From Xiphias gladius (Eukaryota > Chordata > Actinopteri > Istiophoriformes > Xiphiidae): DNA of 64,000 nucleotides. Positions 1 to 12,600 of the stretch are shown in pieces (within the stretch, counting starts at the first letter, position 1; every line of letters begins with the position of its first letter). A program made the position numbers and the translations under genes. The notes beneath the pieces were generated by a model, which did no database searches, was not told where the DNA came from, and worked only from the letters and a program-made list of their open reading frames with translations. The DNA lies in contig NC_053408.1 of the NCBI RefSeq assembly GCF_016859285.1, positions 5,296,213-5,360,212 on the forward strand, in the 5' to 3' direction.

Positions 1-1620
1 AAGTAATCTGCCTCTTTGTACACTAAAGATACATGGAAGTAATGGAACAAGTTCTCTGTTTGGGACGATCCGATAAGCAAGAGCCGATAAAAACCCACAC
101 GTCGTGCCATCACACTCAAAAATGACGATATGTAATTATAGTTTCTTTGGACTTTGTTTAATTCAATCAAAAGGGACACAGTACATACGCTGAGTTTTAA
201 CAGTACAGATAGACTCTTCTTCTGCCCGGTGCCTGTGCTGTTGTCAAAGTCATCCAATACATAGGCTGTGATCACTACCTTGTTTCTTTCCTGAGGTTGC
301 CCTAACCCTAACCCATTAATGTTTACTCTAGAGAGAGAGAGAGAGAGAAGAAAAAGCTCTCTTCTGCCACAAGGGTGGCAAAAGCATGATACGACAAACG
401 TCGTCAGTAATCACAGGGGGCGGGATGATACTGAGTCTAGCCATATGTGATTAGATCTGCCTCATCCAACCACCACCACCAGCGCTGATGAGGCCGTGTT
501 GTAATGTGCCGTGCAGTATAACCATCACAGATCGTGGTGTATGCTGTTTAATTTGTCACATATTTTAATGCGTAAAATTTCAGCTGCGTGAGTGAAAGAA
601 AAAAAAAAAAAATCTGCCCTGAAATTATTTTTTCAGATTTCAACATAAAACAAATTCAATGTAAACACACTACACTTATCTCCTGCGCCCGTTTGAATCA
701 AAGAGATTGGAGAGATGAGATTTCCACTTCAGTAATCTCCACCACTGTCTGATAATAAAGGGTTGATATAATGTTTGATTACTGGCTATTTATTCGTTTT
801 AAAATAAATAAATCCTTCACTAATGCTTTATAGATCAGTTTGAAGCCATCAATAAGGACATTTCGGGTTTCCAAGTTCTGACTGGTGTTCCTTTTTTGTA
901 AAGCTCTTTAATTCATCACGAAGACCCCTTCAATGACCCCTTTGACCTGTGACTTACAAAGTATGAAATGAATTATAGATTAAACTGTCCGCAAAGTATA
1001 CGAATGAGTTAAAGTTAGCCCCACCTCGACCTACCACAATGCTGAAATACTATAACCTCGTTAATGCAGCAATGCCAAGAATCCAGTGATATAATTCACT
1101 GTATATCATAACGTACAGTAAACGACCTACTGTACATTACATCATTTACTGTATGAGAGGGTCCATTGTACACGGCGAGTACTGTCACTTTTTACACTTC
1201 AAGTACATTGTGATGATAATACACACTTTCACAGCGATAGGATTTTTGAGTGCTTTCACTTGTACCTCTTCCAGCCACTGCTCGGGCAGCCGAAGAGGCT
1301 TCTCCCAACCTGGCAACCCAAATGTTATTAACGGATTTACAGAGCACCGACGTACCCTGGGGTTTATTTACCGTCAATAAAAGCCACGGGTGGCCGCTTT
1401 TAAACCCCTGACCTTTGAGAAAAAGAGGTGCCCGGCTTACGTACTGAAGCCACTGGACTAATGCCCGGCCGGAGTCACTGCTCCGTCCCAGTCCCGGGAC
1501 AGAACAGACCTGCGTACAAGCGCCTTTACCGTGAGATTGTCCTGTCCTGCCTCTGACTTTAGGAGCAGTGCAGCCAGCCTGGAGGAAGAAGTGGCTTCGG
1601 GTCTTCCCTAATGTGCACAC
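1..1620. other. Intergenic sequence, no gene seen
   Basis: AT-rich sequence with no supported exon. It contains a short GA run near 331-348, a poly-A tract near 598-612 and a two-unit telomere-like CCCTAA stretch near 300-314. The open frames at 1153-1380 and on the minus strand at 1192-1848 are not conserved-looking, and the latter runs through a CA repeat. Confidence 0.5.
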
Positions 1621-1622
1621 GA

Positions 1623-1623
<1 letters not shown>

Positions 1624-1675
<52 letters not shown>
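1624..1675. repeat. (CA)n microsatellite
   Basis: Uninterrupted CA dinucleotide run of about 26 units. It is the first of three dinucleotide runs within 700 bases: CA here, TG at 1896-1956 and CA at 2220-2283. Confidence 0.95.
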
Positions 1676-1679
<4 letters not shown>

Positions 1680-1895
1680 ACTTCCCCACGTGTCCCAACG
1701 CTAAATGGTCGCTACACTCAACTTTCATGATAATGGCTTTAAGCAGCAACAGACTACAACCTACCGTTTTGTCGAGAGAGCATCCAGCCGTGTGCACCTG
1801 TCCGACCCGGGCTGCAGCACCGAGAGGGGAAACGCAGCGCGACCGCACACTGCGTGGTCACCTTCACCTGGGCGACAGGGAGACGCGCGGGGAGC

Positions 1896-1915
1896 GTGTG
1901 CGCGTGTATGTGTCT

Positions 1916-1951
<36 letters not shown>

Positions 1952-1956
1952 GCGTG
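1896..1956. repeat. (TG)n microsatellite, imperfect
   Basis: TG-rich run with GCG and TCTG interruptions inside a GC-rich patch. It is complementary to the CA runs on both sides. Confidence 0.9.
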
Positions 1957-2058
1957 GGCGCACGAGAAAGCGGGAGAAGCACGTCAAACGCGGCGGCGCA
2001 AATACACGGTGGCTCCGGCGGCAGAAAAGCGTGAAAAGCGGCGAGGGACCGACTCACC

Positions 2059-2200
2059 TGCTCGTTTCCTGGAAGTCCACAACGAAAAAAAAAAAAAAAA
2101 AAAAGAAAGCCCCTCCGAGTCGTCCCCTCCGCTGCCGAACGCCGAGCTGCTCTGCCGCTGCTGCAGTTACCCAGTGCTCGCACACAACTCGGCCCACCCC
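2059..2200 (-). other. Candidate minus-strand first exon in a GC-rich patch
   Basis: Read on the minus strand, this GC-rich segment (with a 21-base poly-T) ends in a near-consensus donor, GCAG|GTGAGTCGG, whose GT lies about 2057-2058. The surrounding 1.78-2.2 kb has many CpGs. It could be a noncoding first exon of a gene leaving the window to the left. No coding frame or partner exon was found, so the GC-rich patch and donor may be coincidental. Confidence 0.2.
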
Positions 2201-2219
2201 CTAACACACCCACACACGC

Positions 2220-2228
2220 GCGCACACA

Positions 2229-2283
<55 letters not shown>
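2220..2283. repeat. (CA)n microsatellite
   Basis: About 30 CA units with an ACGCGCGCAC start and one interruption. It produces the spurious Thr/His and Cys/Val open frames across this region. Confidence 0.95.
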
Positions 2284-2285
<2 letters not shown>

Positions 2286-2439
2286 GATTCATAGACCATT
2301 CATTGACCTGCCTTATCTCTTGTCCACAGAGCAAAGTTTCCTCGTGTAGCCTATGGTTTTCCATGTTTTGATACATAAAAGATAGCGTTTTGGCCACTTT
2401 TGTTTTAGTTATTTAAAATAATATTAACGAATTTTATTT

Positions 2440-2477
<38 letters not shown>

Positions 2478-3349
2478 TTACAATTATACTCGGATAAAAT
2501 CATAAGTTATTTAATCTTCAGTAGGGACAAGCAGTACGTGTTTTTTATGTCTGTTTATGCTGCCTATCTTTATCTTAATGAGGCTTTCCCGGTTGAATAC
2601 ATTAAAAAAAAAAAAAGATTAGTACTTAATGGATGGAAACACATTTTTTTAAGTCTAATGATGTCATGATATTTCAATGTCGAGTACAGAAAACCAGATA
2701 ATATATAATATTATAATATATTATATAATATGACTGAAACGGGCCTCATTGGAAATTATTGTTGAAGATGTGAAGTCTGAATAGCGTCCATGGGACCTGT
2801 GCCTCAGGACTGGCCCCTGCTGGAGGGGCAGCAGAACTACAAAAATTCAAGCCCCAGGCGTACTGTTCCCTGCCAGTGGAGCTCCATTAAAAAATAAAAA
2901 AAAATCAACCAGTATGGACAGGTGTTGTAGCCCAGAGGCCTGCATCATGTGCCACATGCTAGCATTTTATCCGCAGTATGCTATTCAATTTATCCACATC
3001 TTATAGGTGACAGAGCGCCACAAAACAAAACAGTTCCTGAGGTTTCTGTCCCCCAGGCGCAGGGCGTTTGCCTGTCACTGGGCCTGCTTTGTGTGTGTCT
3101 ACCTCCAAGCGATGCTTGAATCCCTGACGTGAAGGCAGCGTTCCCGGACAAAGTTTATCTCGCAAATTTGCCCAAGCCCTGGTGTGCAACATAAGAGAAC
3201 GCAGACACTGAGGTTTCCCCGGCTGGATGGTTGATGGTCCGGTAGCTGTGCACTACTAAGGTAAGAAGTAAGTTTACCGAGGAGGGCTTTAAAGATAAAA
3301 GGGTACGTGAGGATGTTTTTTTCCCCAAAGTCCATCGAGTTGACTTGTA
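2284..3349. other. AT-rich intergenic sequence
   Basis: No gene supported. It holds a poly-A followed by (AT)n near 2441-2478 and a nearly perfect AT palindrome near 2699-2730. Minus-strand frames at 3001-3335 overlap each other and show no splice context or recognisable domain. Confidence 0.5.
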
Positions 3350-3740
3350 AAGATCAGAGCGATGAGTCTGATCCCTGCATATACAGGTGAGGTGTATGGT
3401 CCTATATGTAGAATAGAAACCATGTGTTGAAAGTAGAGGTATGGCTCAGAGGCCGTAGGTCAAAGGTCTTCAGAAGGGGTCTTGCAGTTTGAAAAGGGAG
3501 GTAATGCTTTGTAACTGAAACCACATGTGAGTGACAGTTTTTAGGAAAACAACTGCCCTACTTAAGAGTCAGTGACCGAGGCTGATTTTCAGAGTGGTTC
3601 TCACACGCAGATCTGCAGATGCTTGACTTGACGCTGTACTTCTTTGTAATAAACCTTTATACGCAATCAAGACGGTGTCAGCGGAGTCTCCTTCATCCTC
3701 TTCACATCATCACCACCATCTAATAAACTACACAGGGTAT
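3350..3740 (+). mobile_element. LTR-like segment (possible solo LTR)
   Basis: The 3' part (about 3636-3740) reads like the R/U5 end of a vertebrate LTR: TTGTAATAAACC (a polyadenylation signal) is followed within about 35 bases by a GAGTCTCCTTCAT-type stretch. A CTTAAG TATA-like element lies about 80 bases upstream. No internal gag/pol region, primer-binding site or second LTR was seen, and the 5' border is a guess. Confidence 0.35.
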
Positions 3741-4240
3741 CGCCATGATCTAAAGCAGTTAAAAATGTGGACTGAACCAGATTTTTTACTGCTGCAAAGG
3801 GAACACATTTCTTAAAATTAACATAAAAACCTAATCTGGGTTCTTTACGAGGTTGCTAATGGGATATAGAAAATCATTCTGTCAGCAATTTGTATGCAGA
3901 GAGTCTTTTTTCCAATTCAGTTCCTCCTACAGTTTTTATGATTGGTGTTCTCTGCCTTTTGTACAGAATGTGCATTGGGGAAAAAAAGTCACCAGTCTCT
4001 CTTTGCCTTTTAAAAACAGGCAAAAATGTTATTTCTTTGAACCAAAAAAAAAACAAAATGTGGATGAAGCATAACTTCCAAACAAGAAGGGATTTCTGCA
4101 GAAAAAATAAAATGTTAAAAATGTAAAAAAAAAAAATACAACTGGAGATTAGATTAAATACCACAATGAATGCCAGAAAGGTTTTAGTCATTAATTTTAA
4201 TTTTTTTTTTTTTTTTTTTTCCCCGGGTGGTCTGGGGCCC
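3741..4240. other. AT-rich upstream region
   Basis: Several poly-A/T tracts, ending in a 20-base T run at about 4201-4220 that abuts the CpG-rich mfsd13a promoter. No exon is supported. Confidence 0.5.
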
Positions 4241-4244
4241 CCTT

Positions 4245-4560
4245 CGTCCGCCACTCTGCTCAGTTGGCAATCCGGCCTTGCCCTGGCGCTAGGCGGCGCT
4301 GTAAACCCCCGTCCGTTCGTCCACGCCGCCGGGGAAACCCCATTCCGAACAGATCCGCCGCGGTCGTCGCGGATGTGAGTAACCGACCCGTGGTCGTCGC
4401 TACGTGGAATTGTCTGCCCCCGCCGGCTCCCTCCAGCGAGCGAGACGCAGCCGCGCTAGCGGGAGAGCGCCGACGAGTCAGCCCCGCACCGAGCCGAACG
4501 CGACTCACTCCGCCCGGTTCACAGCTCATCTGACGGTACGTGACATTTATCCGCCCTGCG
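4245..4560 (+). promoter_or_regulatory. mfsd13a: CpG-rich promoter and probable noncoding exon 1 of mfsd13a
   Basis: An abrupt switch from AT-rich sequence to about 300 bases rich in CpG, 2.1 kb before the first coding exon. The segment ends in a good donor, CTGACG|GTACGTG, with the GT at 4536-4537; a second possible donor, GGAT|GTGAGT, lies near 4374-4380. The acceptor TTTTTGCAG that precedes the first coding exon ends at 6521, which fits a spliced noncoding leader. Transcription start and exact exon are inferred. Confidence 0.55.
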
Positions 4561-4613
4561 CTGACTCTACGCCTAGTCGGTTGTGAATCTGTCCCCAGAC
4601 AGGCAGCCTGTTG

Positions 4614-4860
4614 ACGTCGACCAGCTAGCTAATGCTAGCGCTCTAGTAAAGCTAGCCGGTGCTAGCCACCGTCGAGTAGTTAGCTGCTCTCCCCGACCTG
4701 TTACTGGTCGATAGTCTTTTGTTAGTCAGCTGTTGTGGGACAGACGCGGCACACTACACCAGCATGTGCGATGTTAGTCAGTCGTAGCTTTAATTGATTA
4801 CAACGAGCTCGCCGAACAGCCGCTAACAGTAACGTTAGTCCGAGCTTGTCAATTAGCTGT
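4614..4860 (+). repeat. Cluster of GCTAGC/TTAGC motifs in mfsd13a intron 1
   Basis: About nine occurrences of TAGC or GCTA, several forming the palindrome GCTAGC, begin right after the candidate exon 1 donor. A similar cluster follows vps25 exon 1 at 43390-43640. Confidence 0.6.
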
Positions 4861-6521
4861 CGCGAATTAATGATAATGTTTTGTAGATATCGCTTCCCCC
4901 ACCCTCCCAAGAAGCAGCGTCACCTTTTCCTTGACTGTATTCAACAGCTCTAGTGAGACAAAGACATTGTTCATCCGTTTACCTTTTTTATTTTATGGTT
5001 AACTTAGTGTTACAGCTTGTTTGTAGTACGCTTGTTACCTTAAAACCCCTGCTAGCTCCTGGTGCGGGGGAGCTCATTTCCCCCAATTGAGCCGGATTCC
5101 TCCATTTAGTTGATCATCTAAGTATGCGCAGCATGTGGTGAGTGCGAAGCCCAACATCTGACCCCCCGGGTGCCCGGTTTTTGTCGCTTTCAGATGTCCG
5201 TCCTGTTAATCTGTCCTGAGACCGGGTGTCACAGGCTCAGGTGCTCGTGTTTGCGCGCCGTATCTTTTGGCCATCGGAGTGAAGACGACAGGTGCGTCGC
5301 CTTGTCCCTGCCAAGAGGCCCCTCCGCAGGTGGAGACGGCTCCGAATCCGCGGTGGCTGAGGGGACTTGGTATCTGTAGATGTTGTCCCACTCGGCGGCG
5401 TGTTACCCAGCGGACCGCTTCTCGTTCGGCGCGATGTGTGCGATAGAGATGCGATACGGCGCAGCCAGCTGAGAGTCGTCCCACTTCACCGCCTGGATCT
5501 GATAGGGACAGGGATGGAAGGCTTTTAGTTACACGCCAGGGAGACTGCTTATGCCAAGTTTGCTATCTCGGTCAGATCCTGATAGGAAAGTGCGGTTTCA
5601 TAACTGTGCCCAGACACTACATGGTGGTTGACTCTGACTCCTTGAGACACTGTTATGGTGAGCAGGGGAAGATCAGGGGAAGATCAGGGCAAGCCTGAGC
5701 CTGCGGTAGTCGGGTGTGAAGTAAACACCTGGTGATTTTTAAATGACTTGTTCTCCCAATGGTGCCGCATGCGATGATGCAGTCGGGACTTCAAGAGGAA
5801 GGTGAAACGCAACAACAAAGCTGATGCAGGATTTGCATTCATTTTCTTTGTCCTCGCTTGGTGTGATGTGACATGGAGATAACACTATCTTTGCCTATCA
5901 AGCCAGCGCTTGTCTTTAAAAAAAGATCTGATATTGTGCCCTCTGTTTACAGTAGGTATAAATTACGTAGTGTGGCACATTCAAAACACCATCCTAATAC
6001 AATGTGGACTGGGACACCTAATGACAATGAAGCACAGTGCCAACGCTTGGCCTGTCAAAATTCCTTTTATTGTCCCGCTGCGAAGAAGAGCGGCTTTTTG
6101 TGGAGAACAGTGAGGTGGCGTGTCATAGGAATGGTCATTAAAAACGACCGAGGAAAATTACAGTCTTACTTGAACAAACACACCACACAGCTGGGCGTGG
6201 GCCAGAGGGAAAAAAGGAACAGTGGCCCAGAGTCTTAACTAATGAGTACTTACTGTAACCATTGCCATGAAAACAGCTCCCTTTGGTCTGCTCAGACTCT
6301 GTGGGAAGAGGACAGAGTCAGGAGTTTCAATAGGATTCTGGGTTTATTCAGGCTAAGATTTAACCATGAGATGTTGCAGTAACTTCCAGTAATACTCAAA
6401 AGTGTCTTTAGCATAGTCACATATACTATGAGTCTTTTGTGTTTTTTTTAGGGTGAGAGAATACATTCTCCTTGGTCTTCCGAGCTAAAAATAACTTAAG
6501 AATTGCACTTTGTTTTTGCAG
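4861..6521 (+). other. mfsd13a intron 1, remainder
   Basis: Intronic in the proposed model. A second CpG-rich stretch lies at about 5160-5490, with no coding frame that can be tied to a gene. The acceptor TTTTTGCAG ends at 6521. Confidence 0.45.
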
Positions 6522-6607
6522 GCTATGATGAGGTGGTGACCCCGGGTCGGCCAGGCCGTGAGATGATTGCAGCTTGGCACAGAGAACAGAGAGACTGAGG
6601 AAGAAGA

Positions 6608-9600
6608 ATGGGCAGGAGCATCTGGGGCTGCTGGAAAGGCATCATCTCTACTGCAGTGCTCTACGGCTCTTTGGCCCTGTTTACCTCCATCCTCCACAAT
6701 GTGTTCCTGCTGTACTATGTGGAGACATTTGTGTCCGTCTACAAGATTGATAAAATCTCCTTCTGGGTGGGAGAGGTAAGTGACAAGAATCCTGGATCTG
6801 TAAATGTGTCAGTTGAGACTTCGATCTAAATTTAGACTTCTAGTCCACGCTCGAAATTTAGTACTAATGTACCAGCCCAGTTACGCTTACAGACAGCAGT
6901 GGATTTTAATGCTGTCTGTAAGTTCGCACCATGTTCAGCCAACAGTTCTCTATCTTGAAAACTATTTGGGCTAAAGAAAATTTAATGAGTGTTGGGACTA
7001 CAGAAAAAAAAAGTAGATTGGCACTCAGAGGAGCGCATTCCTCTGCCGGGGCCAAATATTTGACAAAAATGTTGAAAAATGCCCTATCTTGTAATGTTAA
7101 GGAAAGGGATCAAAAAAATTCCCGGATCCCTCCCTTTAACCAGATCTGCCCCGAAAATCGAATGGATTCTTCCCTGGCCCGTGCTCCATCCCTCCACAAA
7201 CAATTATTTTACTGAATCTCTTGTCACCCTATGGGAGTTATTGCTTATCAATAAGCCGCCATCAGCCTGTATCTGTTGATTTCTGTATAGCTTTGTTGAC
7301 TTCCTTCTCTGATGCTCCACAGACGGTGTTCCTAATATGGAACAGTCTCAATGACCCTCTCTTCGGCTGGCTGAGTGATCGCTCCTTCCTCAGCTCTCCT
7401 CAGTAAGTGTCTCCGTCTCGCCTTCTTCCTCCTTTCTCTCAGTGAAAACGCAGTGGTAAATATCACTTCCCTCCAAATGAACATTTTAAGCGTTGCCGAA
7501 AAACGAAATTAATTTCTATCTGTGGGTTTTCTAACAAAGACTTCCTAAATACGAATGTGATTACAACATGTCAACGAAAATAAGAAGTGACTGTTAGCTG
7601 ATATATCTTTTGTCCTAGCAAGTTATTTAATGCTGTACAAAAGCTAATAAAGAGGCAGTGACTTGAATATATATTATTTTGGTACGTTGAAGTTGCATGA
7701 CCAAAATGTAACAATTCCATTGAGAAGATCCAATAATCCGTGTGTTAACAATCAATCAATAAAAAGTAGGTTAATTTCTAAGGAAGTTCTTTTTTAGTTT
7801 CATTCTCTTCTTCTGTCATTCTCTTTAGTGCTCTTTTGAACGGGTCCTTCTCTCTGAAAGATCTGAGCTTAGAGGCAAATAACAGTTGACAGACCAGACA
7901 TCTGATACTTAATATCAGTCCAATATAGTTCCTGTCACTGTAGCAGCACAACCCATCCATCAGCTGAGGGGTCACAGAGATAATGATGGTTAAAAATTCT
8001 AAATGTCAGTTCTCTGCCCCTGTACGTTTTTCCACACCGTGTAACGTAAGGGCAAAAAGTAAAAGCAATTTTTGACACGAAGACATTTATTCACCCATTA
8101 CTTTATTCTGTAGAAAAGTTTGCTATAGCTGCACCTTTTAATCTGTTGTACAGCAGGGGCATGTCCCACCTTTTACTTATTTGTCTTGTTTTATTATATT
8201 TTATTGTGTTCATAGTTTGCTGTTTCTGTATTTACATAGGTGGTTATATAACATTGGTCATGCTAAAGTGACCCCCAGTATATCCTCCACCAACAAAAAA
8301 GACTCCGATAGCTTGAGTATTAAATAGGTCCGTTGGCCTTACTTGTTACCGGCTCTGTATCTAAATGTCAGTCTCGTTGCACCAGAGAAGTTGCTCAACT
8401 TGTGTTTTCACCTAATTACTGCTGATTATTTTGTCCCACCCAGGACGGGCTCTCAGATCACATCTCCAGAGGTGGTGCTAAAGCGCCTGAAGGCTCTCTC
8501 CACAAATGGCCCTCTCTTCGCCCTTTCGTTCCTGGCCTTCTGGGTGGCGTGGGCCCAGCCAGGCCTGCAGTTCCTGCTGTGCCTGTGCCTGTACGACGGT
8601 TTCCTCACTATGGTGGACCTCCACCACAGCGCCCTGCTGGCTGACCTGGCTGTGTCCGCCGCCGACCGCACACGCCTCAACTTTCACTGCTCGGTGTTCA
8701 GCGCTTTGGGCTCGTTCTCCGTTTTTCTGTCCTACTCTTTCTGGAACAAGGAGGATTTCTACTCATTCCGTCTCTTCTGTGTGACTCTGGCAACTTTTTC
8801 CATCTTGGGCTTTTTCGTAGTGTCCAGGTTGCTACAGCGTCGTTTTCAAAAGGAAGTCCGTCCAAGACAGGATGAGGCACTGACACTCAAAGAGTAAGGA
8901 TTTTAAAAGATCCTGAAATTCTGAATAACTTTGGTGTTTTTCCTCTCTATCTCACTCCTTTTCTTTTTCTTTTTTTTTTCTTCCCAAGGCTGAGTGTTGG
9001 CCATGCTCCACTTACCCACCCAGAAAAACCTGTCACTATTAGACAGTACCTCAAGCAGCTCTCCACACACAAGAACTTCATGTGGTTTGTGTCAATGAAC
9101 CTTGTTCAGGTGAGATACTAATCAGATTGAATGCGCTACCAGTGCTAGTAGATATAAAGTGGGAAGACCTGATTAGAAAAAAAAAAAAGTTATTCTAACA
9201 AGTGAAAAAAAAGGAATAGAAGTTTGGGGTGAATGATTTGGACAAAATTAACACAATGCAAGTTATCAGAACAGTCTTATATTACATTGATATTGTAGAA
9301 TATTTATTAAAGTATTAATAATTTAAAAAGTAAAACTCATGTTTACCCTGTTGAGGGAGCTGGGTTTTTTTTCTAGTGAATTAACTACTATAATCCTATA
9401 ATTGTCAAGATATGTTTACACGTTCTCATAGTTTACTAAAATATAATGAATTATTCATTTAAGCAACCTCTGAGAATGTCGTCACAATGTGATTATATGG
9501 AGAGATACATGGTTAAGTCCATATTATTTATAAAGCCCACAATCACAGATGTTTTAAAAGGCTTTACAGTCTGTACAACATCAGACACCTCCTATCCTCA

Positions 9601-12600
9601 GAACCTTGATTGGCACTAAATCACCACCCAGTCGCTAATTAGTTAAAAGTCCTTGGAATTTAGTTCTAAATGTAAAAAAACACCCTCATAGCATGTGTGT
9701 CTGTGCCTTTATTAAGTGAGAATACACAGTCAGTATTTTAGAAAATCATTGTGTAATTTTCTCATATGATGTAATAGCTGATCTGAATTTCTGTCATCTG
9801 TTGTATATTCTCAGTTATGGGTTCTAATTTTTTAAAAGCACTCAAATACAATGAATCAGTTAGTGCAGGGAGGATTTTGTATCCTTTTTTTTTTTTTACT
9901 TTAACTACTCAGTTATATTCTGTTCATCTTTTTGCTCCCTCTACAGGTGTTTCACTGCCATTTCAACAACAACTTCTTCCCTCTTTTCCTTGAACATCTC
10001 CTCTCTGACAATATTTCCGCCTCAATGGGTTCTGTCTTATTAGGTAAGATCCCTTTTTAAGAAATGAGAAATAACTTACTTTCAGCTCTTTTTAATCCAG
10101 GCGTGGCTATACAGACAAAAAAAACAGTGCAGTTATTATCACAGCATTATCTAGGCTAAGAGTTTTAGGAAATCGTAAATGATGATGTTGAATTTAACAG
10201 CAAGAAGAGTGTGGTTTCTTAATATTTTACGCTGGGTTTGACTGTTGTGTGATTAAATGACGTAAGGAGGACACAGACTAGAGATATTCCACTGACGAGC
10301 AGATTTTAGTTGGCAGTGAGCAGGTGAATATACACCGTGGTGATTTAATGAAATCTTGCCCAAAGATAATCCCTCCTAGATTTAAAGATCGAGAAGCTCT
10401 CAGAAAACCAGTGCAGTGGTATTCTGAAATAAATCTCCTTAGTTGTGAGGTGCTGGTCTTATTGTGGCTTAAAAAAACAAAATTGAATAGATTTCTGTTC
10501 TTATTAGTTTGCAGTCTGGTTTCTTGGCATTCCACTTCCTTTTCTTTTAAAATGATCATTATTTCTGCATTATTTCTGCTGATTTTTTTAGTCTTTTTTT
10601 TAACGCTTCTCTGCTTCTGCTCCCATGCAGGGATCTCTTACATTGCCCCCCACCTGAACAACTTGTACTTCCTGACACTGTGCCAGCGTTATGGGGTTTA
10701 CCAGGTTATCCGCTGGCTATTTATGCTCAAACTGGGACTTAGTGTGGTTATGGTGCTGGCAGGGGCTGACCACATTTATCTGCTGTGCATCTTCATTGCT
10801 AGGTATGGCCACATACACACATCATCACATGCATCAGAGATCTGATGTGTGACAGCTTGCACTTTGTTTCCTTTTCTTTTTTTTTTGTTTTTTTGTTTAT
10901 TTGTTTGTTTTTTTAAGGTTTATCACTTTCAAAGCTGAATAAACAATCACACAGCAGCACATATCAAGGACAAGTAGATCACTTTATGCACAGCATTCAC
11001 AAGGACACGCCTGTTTCCAAGTTAACTCCGCATTCCCAGCATGTTGTATCCAAGTATTGTGTTAACTTGTCTTTGCCACATGACCTTTTTTCCCCTGGGA
11101 AAATGTAAACTTCACTCCAGCTTGGGCCTCTGTCACTGAAAACGAGCAGGAGTGCTTCATTTGCATAGATCGGGAATACTCTCAGTCGTAGAGCTTAAAA
11201 AAGACTTTCCAAAGAAGACCTTCAAATGGGGGAAAAGTAGAAAAGAAGGAAAGAAAAAAAAGAAGGAGGACAGATTCCACCTTTCAGGACGTACAGAAAT
11301 TTGGAGAAATAAAGTGTAAACCAGTATGAACAATATGGATCAGAGGACGACTCCCATGATGCACTAAGCCTGTGTAAAACTGTTTATGATGAGTCGGGCT
11401 CTCGTGGTTGAGGGCACAGCCCCTTTGCTCACATCTTCATGTGTTTTTTTGCTCCATGTTTTAAAAGGTTTTCATTGAGTCAGTCATCTTATTCCGTTAT
11501 TAATGTGAAATGACCATGCCGTTCTCCTAGCGAACAACAGGAATCGAATGGCTTCTCGAGCGCTCCGCAGCTGAGCCCCGATGTCACTGTTGTGGTAGAA
11601 GTGAAGAGTGTGAATTCATACTTACATATGCAACATATTGACCACAAGTTCTAAAGTTGAGACTTCACACGTTGTGGTGTGGTTTTGCACACACAGGCAC
11701 ACCTAAGCCCACTCTGTTAGGTCAGGAACTGGAACCATGCCCCTCCTCAGAGACTGCTCTCAGCACATTACAGCTGGATGTTTTCTGTTGGGGGCTGAAG
11801 ACTGTAACCTGCCCTCTCTTCCTCCTAGCAACCGGGTGTTTACAGAGGGGACGTGCAAGCTGCTGAAACTGGTCATTTCCGATCTGGTGGACGAGGACTT
11901 CGTGATCAACCGACGCCAGCAGGCCGCCTCTGCACTCCTCTTCGGCATGGTTGCCTTGTTGACCAAACCTGGCCAGACGTTTGCCCCACTCATTGGCACC
12001 TGGCTGCTGTGTGTTTACACAGGTACAAACAGAAAACACTCACAGTGGGTCCTCGTAAGAAAGCGTAATAATCGTAATAATTGGCTTGTTTCAAATACTG
12101 CTATAAGTTTCTGCACTCGTGTAAAACTTTTCCTTCTGAAAGGGGAACTGTTGTGAAAGTCAAATAAGTGTGACTTACACAACTGGAAAAATGAGACAAA
12201 TGTGCACAGGGTTGCCCCCAGCAAGTGATTTAGCAGAGTGATATGACAGACTGTTTTACCATTGGACAGAGCCAGGCCCAGCTGTTTCCCCCTGTTTTGA
12301 GTCTTTATGATAACCTAAGCTAACTGTCTGTAGCCTCATATTTAGCTGACATACTCGTCTACCTCTGGGCAAGAAAGCAAAGAACCGTATTTCCCGACTA
12401 TTTGAACTTATTTCTATAAGGGAAAGATTTTTGTTTCAGTTACGCCCTTTTAAAATATAACCTCACATCAGTTTTTTTTTTTTGTATTATCTTACTAGCT
12501 TAGCCATAAATTCAAACCCAAACTATTTGTATATTTGTTCTGTATTATGATTAGGGTACCTAGGTAGTGAGATTCTCTTCATTTTCTTTAATTTTTCGCA

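Noticed and set aside
300-314. Telomere-like CCCTAACCCTAACCC
   Set aside because: Just over two units, too short to mark a telomere fusion; a similar two-unit stretch occurs near 26052.
1192-2371. Several long open frames on both strands (up to 267 codons) around 1.2-2.4 kb
   Set aside because: They are driven by CA/TG repeats, which are stop-free in several frames, and have no splice or domain support.
10324-10845. 173-codon frame that looked like a separate membrane protein
   Set aside because: Its second half is mfsd13a coding exon 6 (from 10631); the first half is intron read-through.
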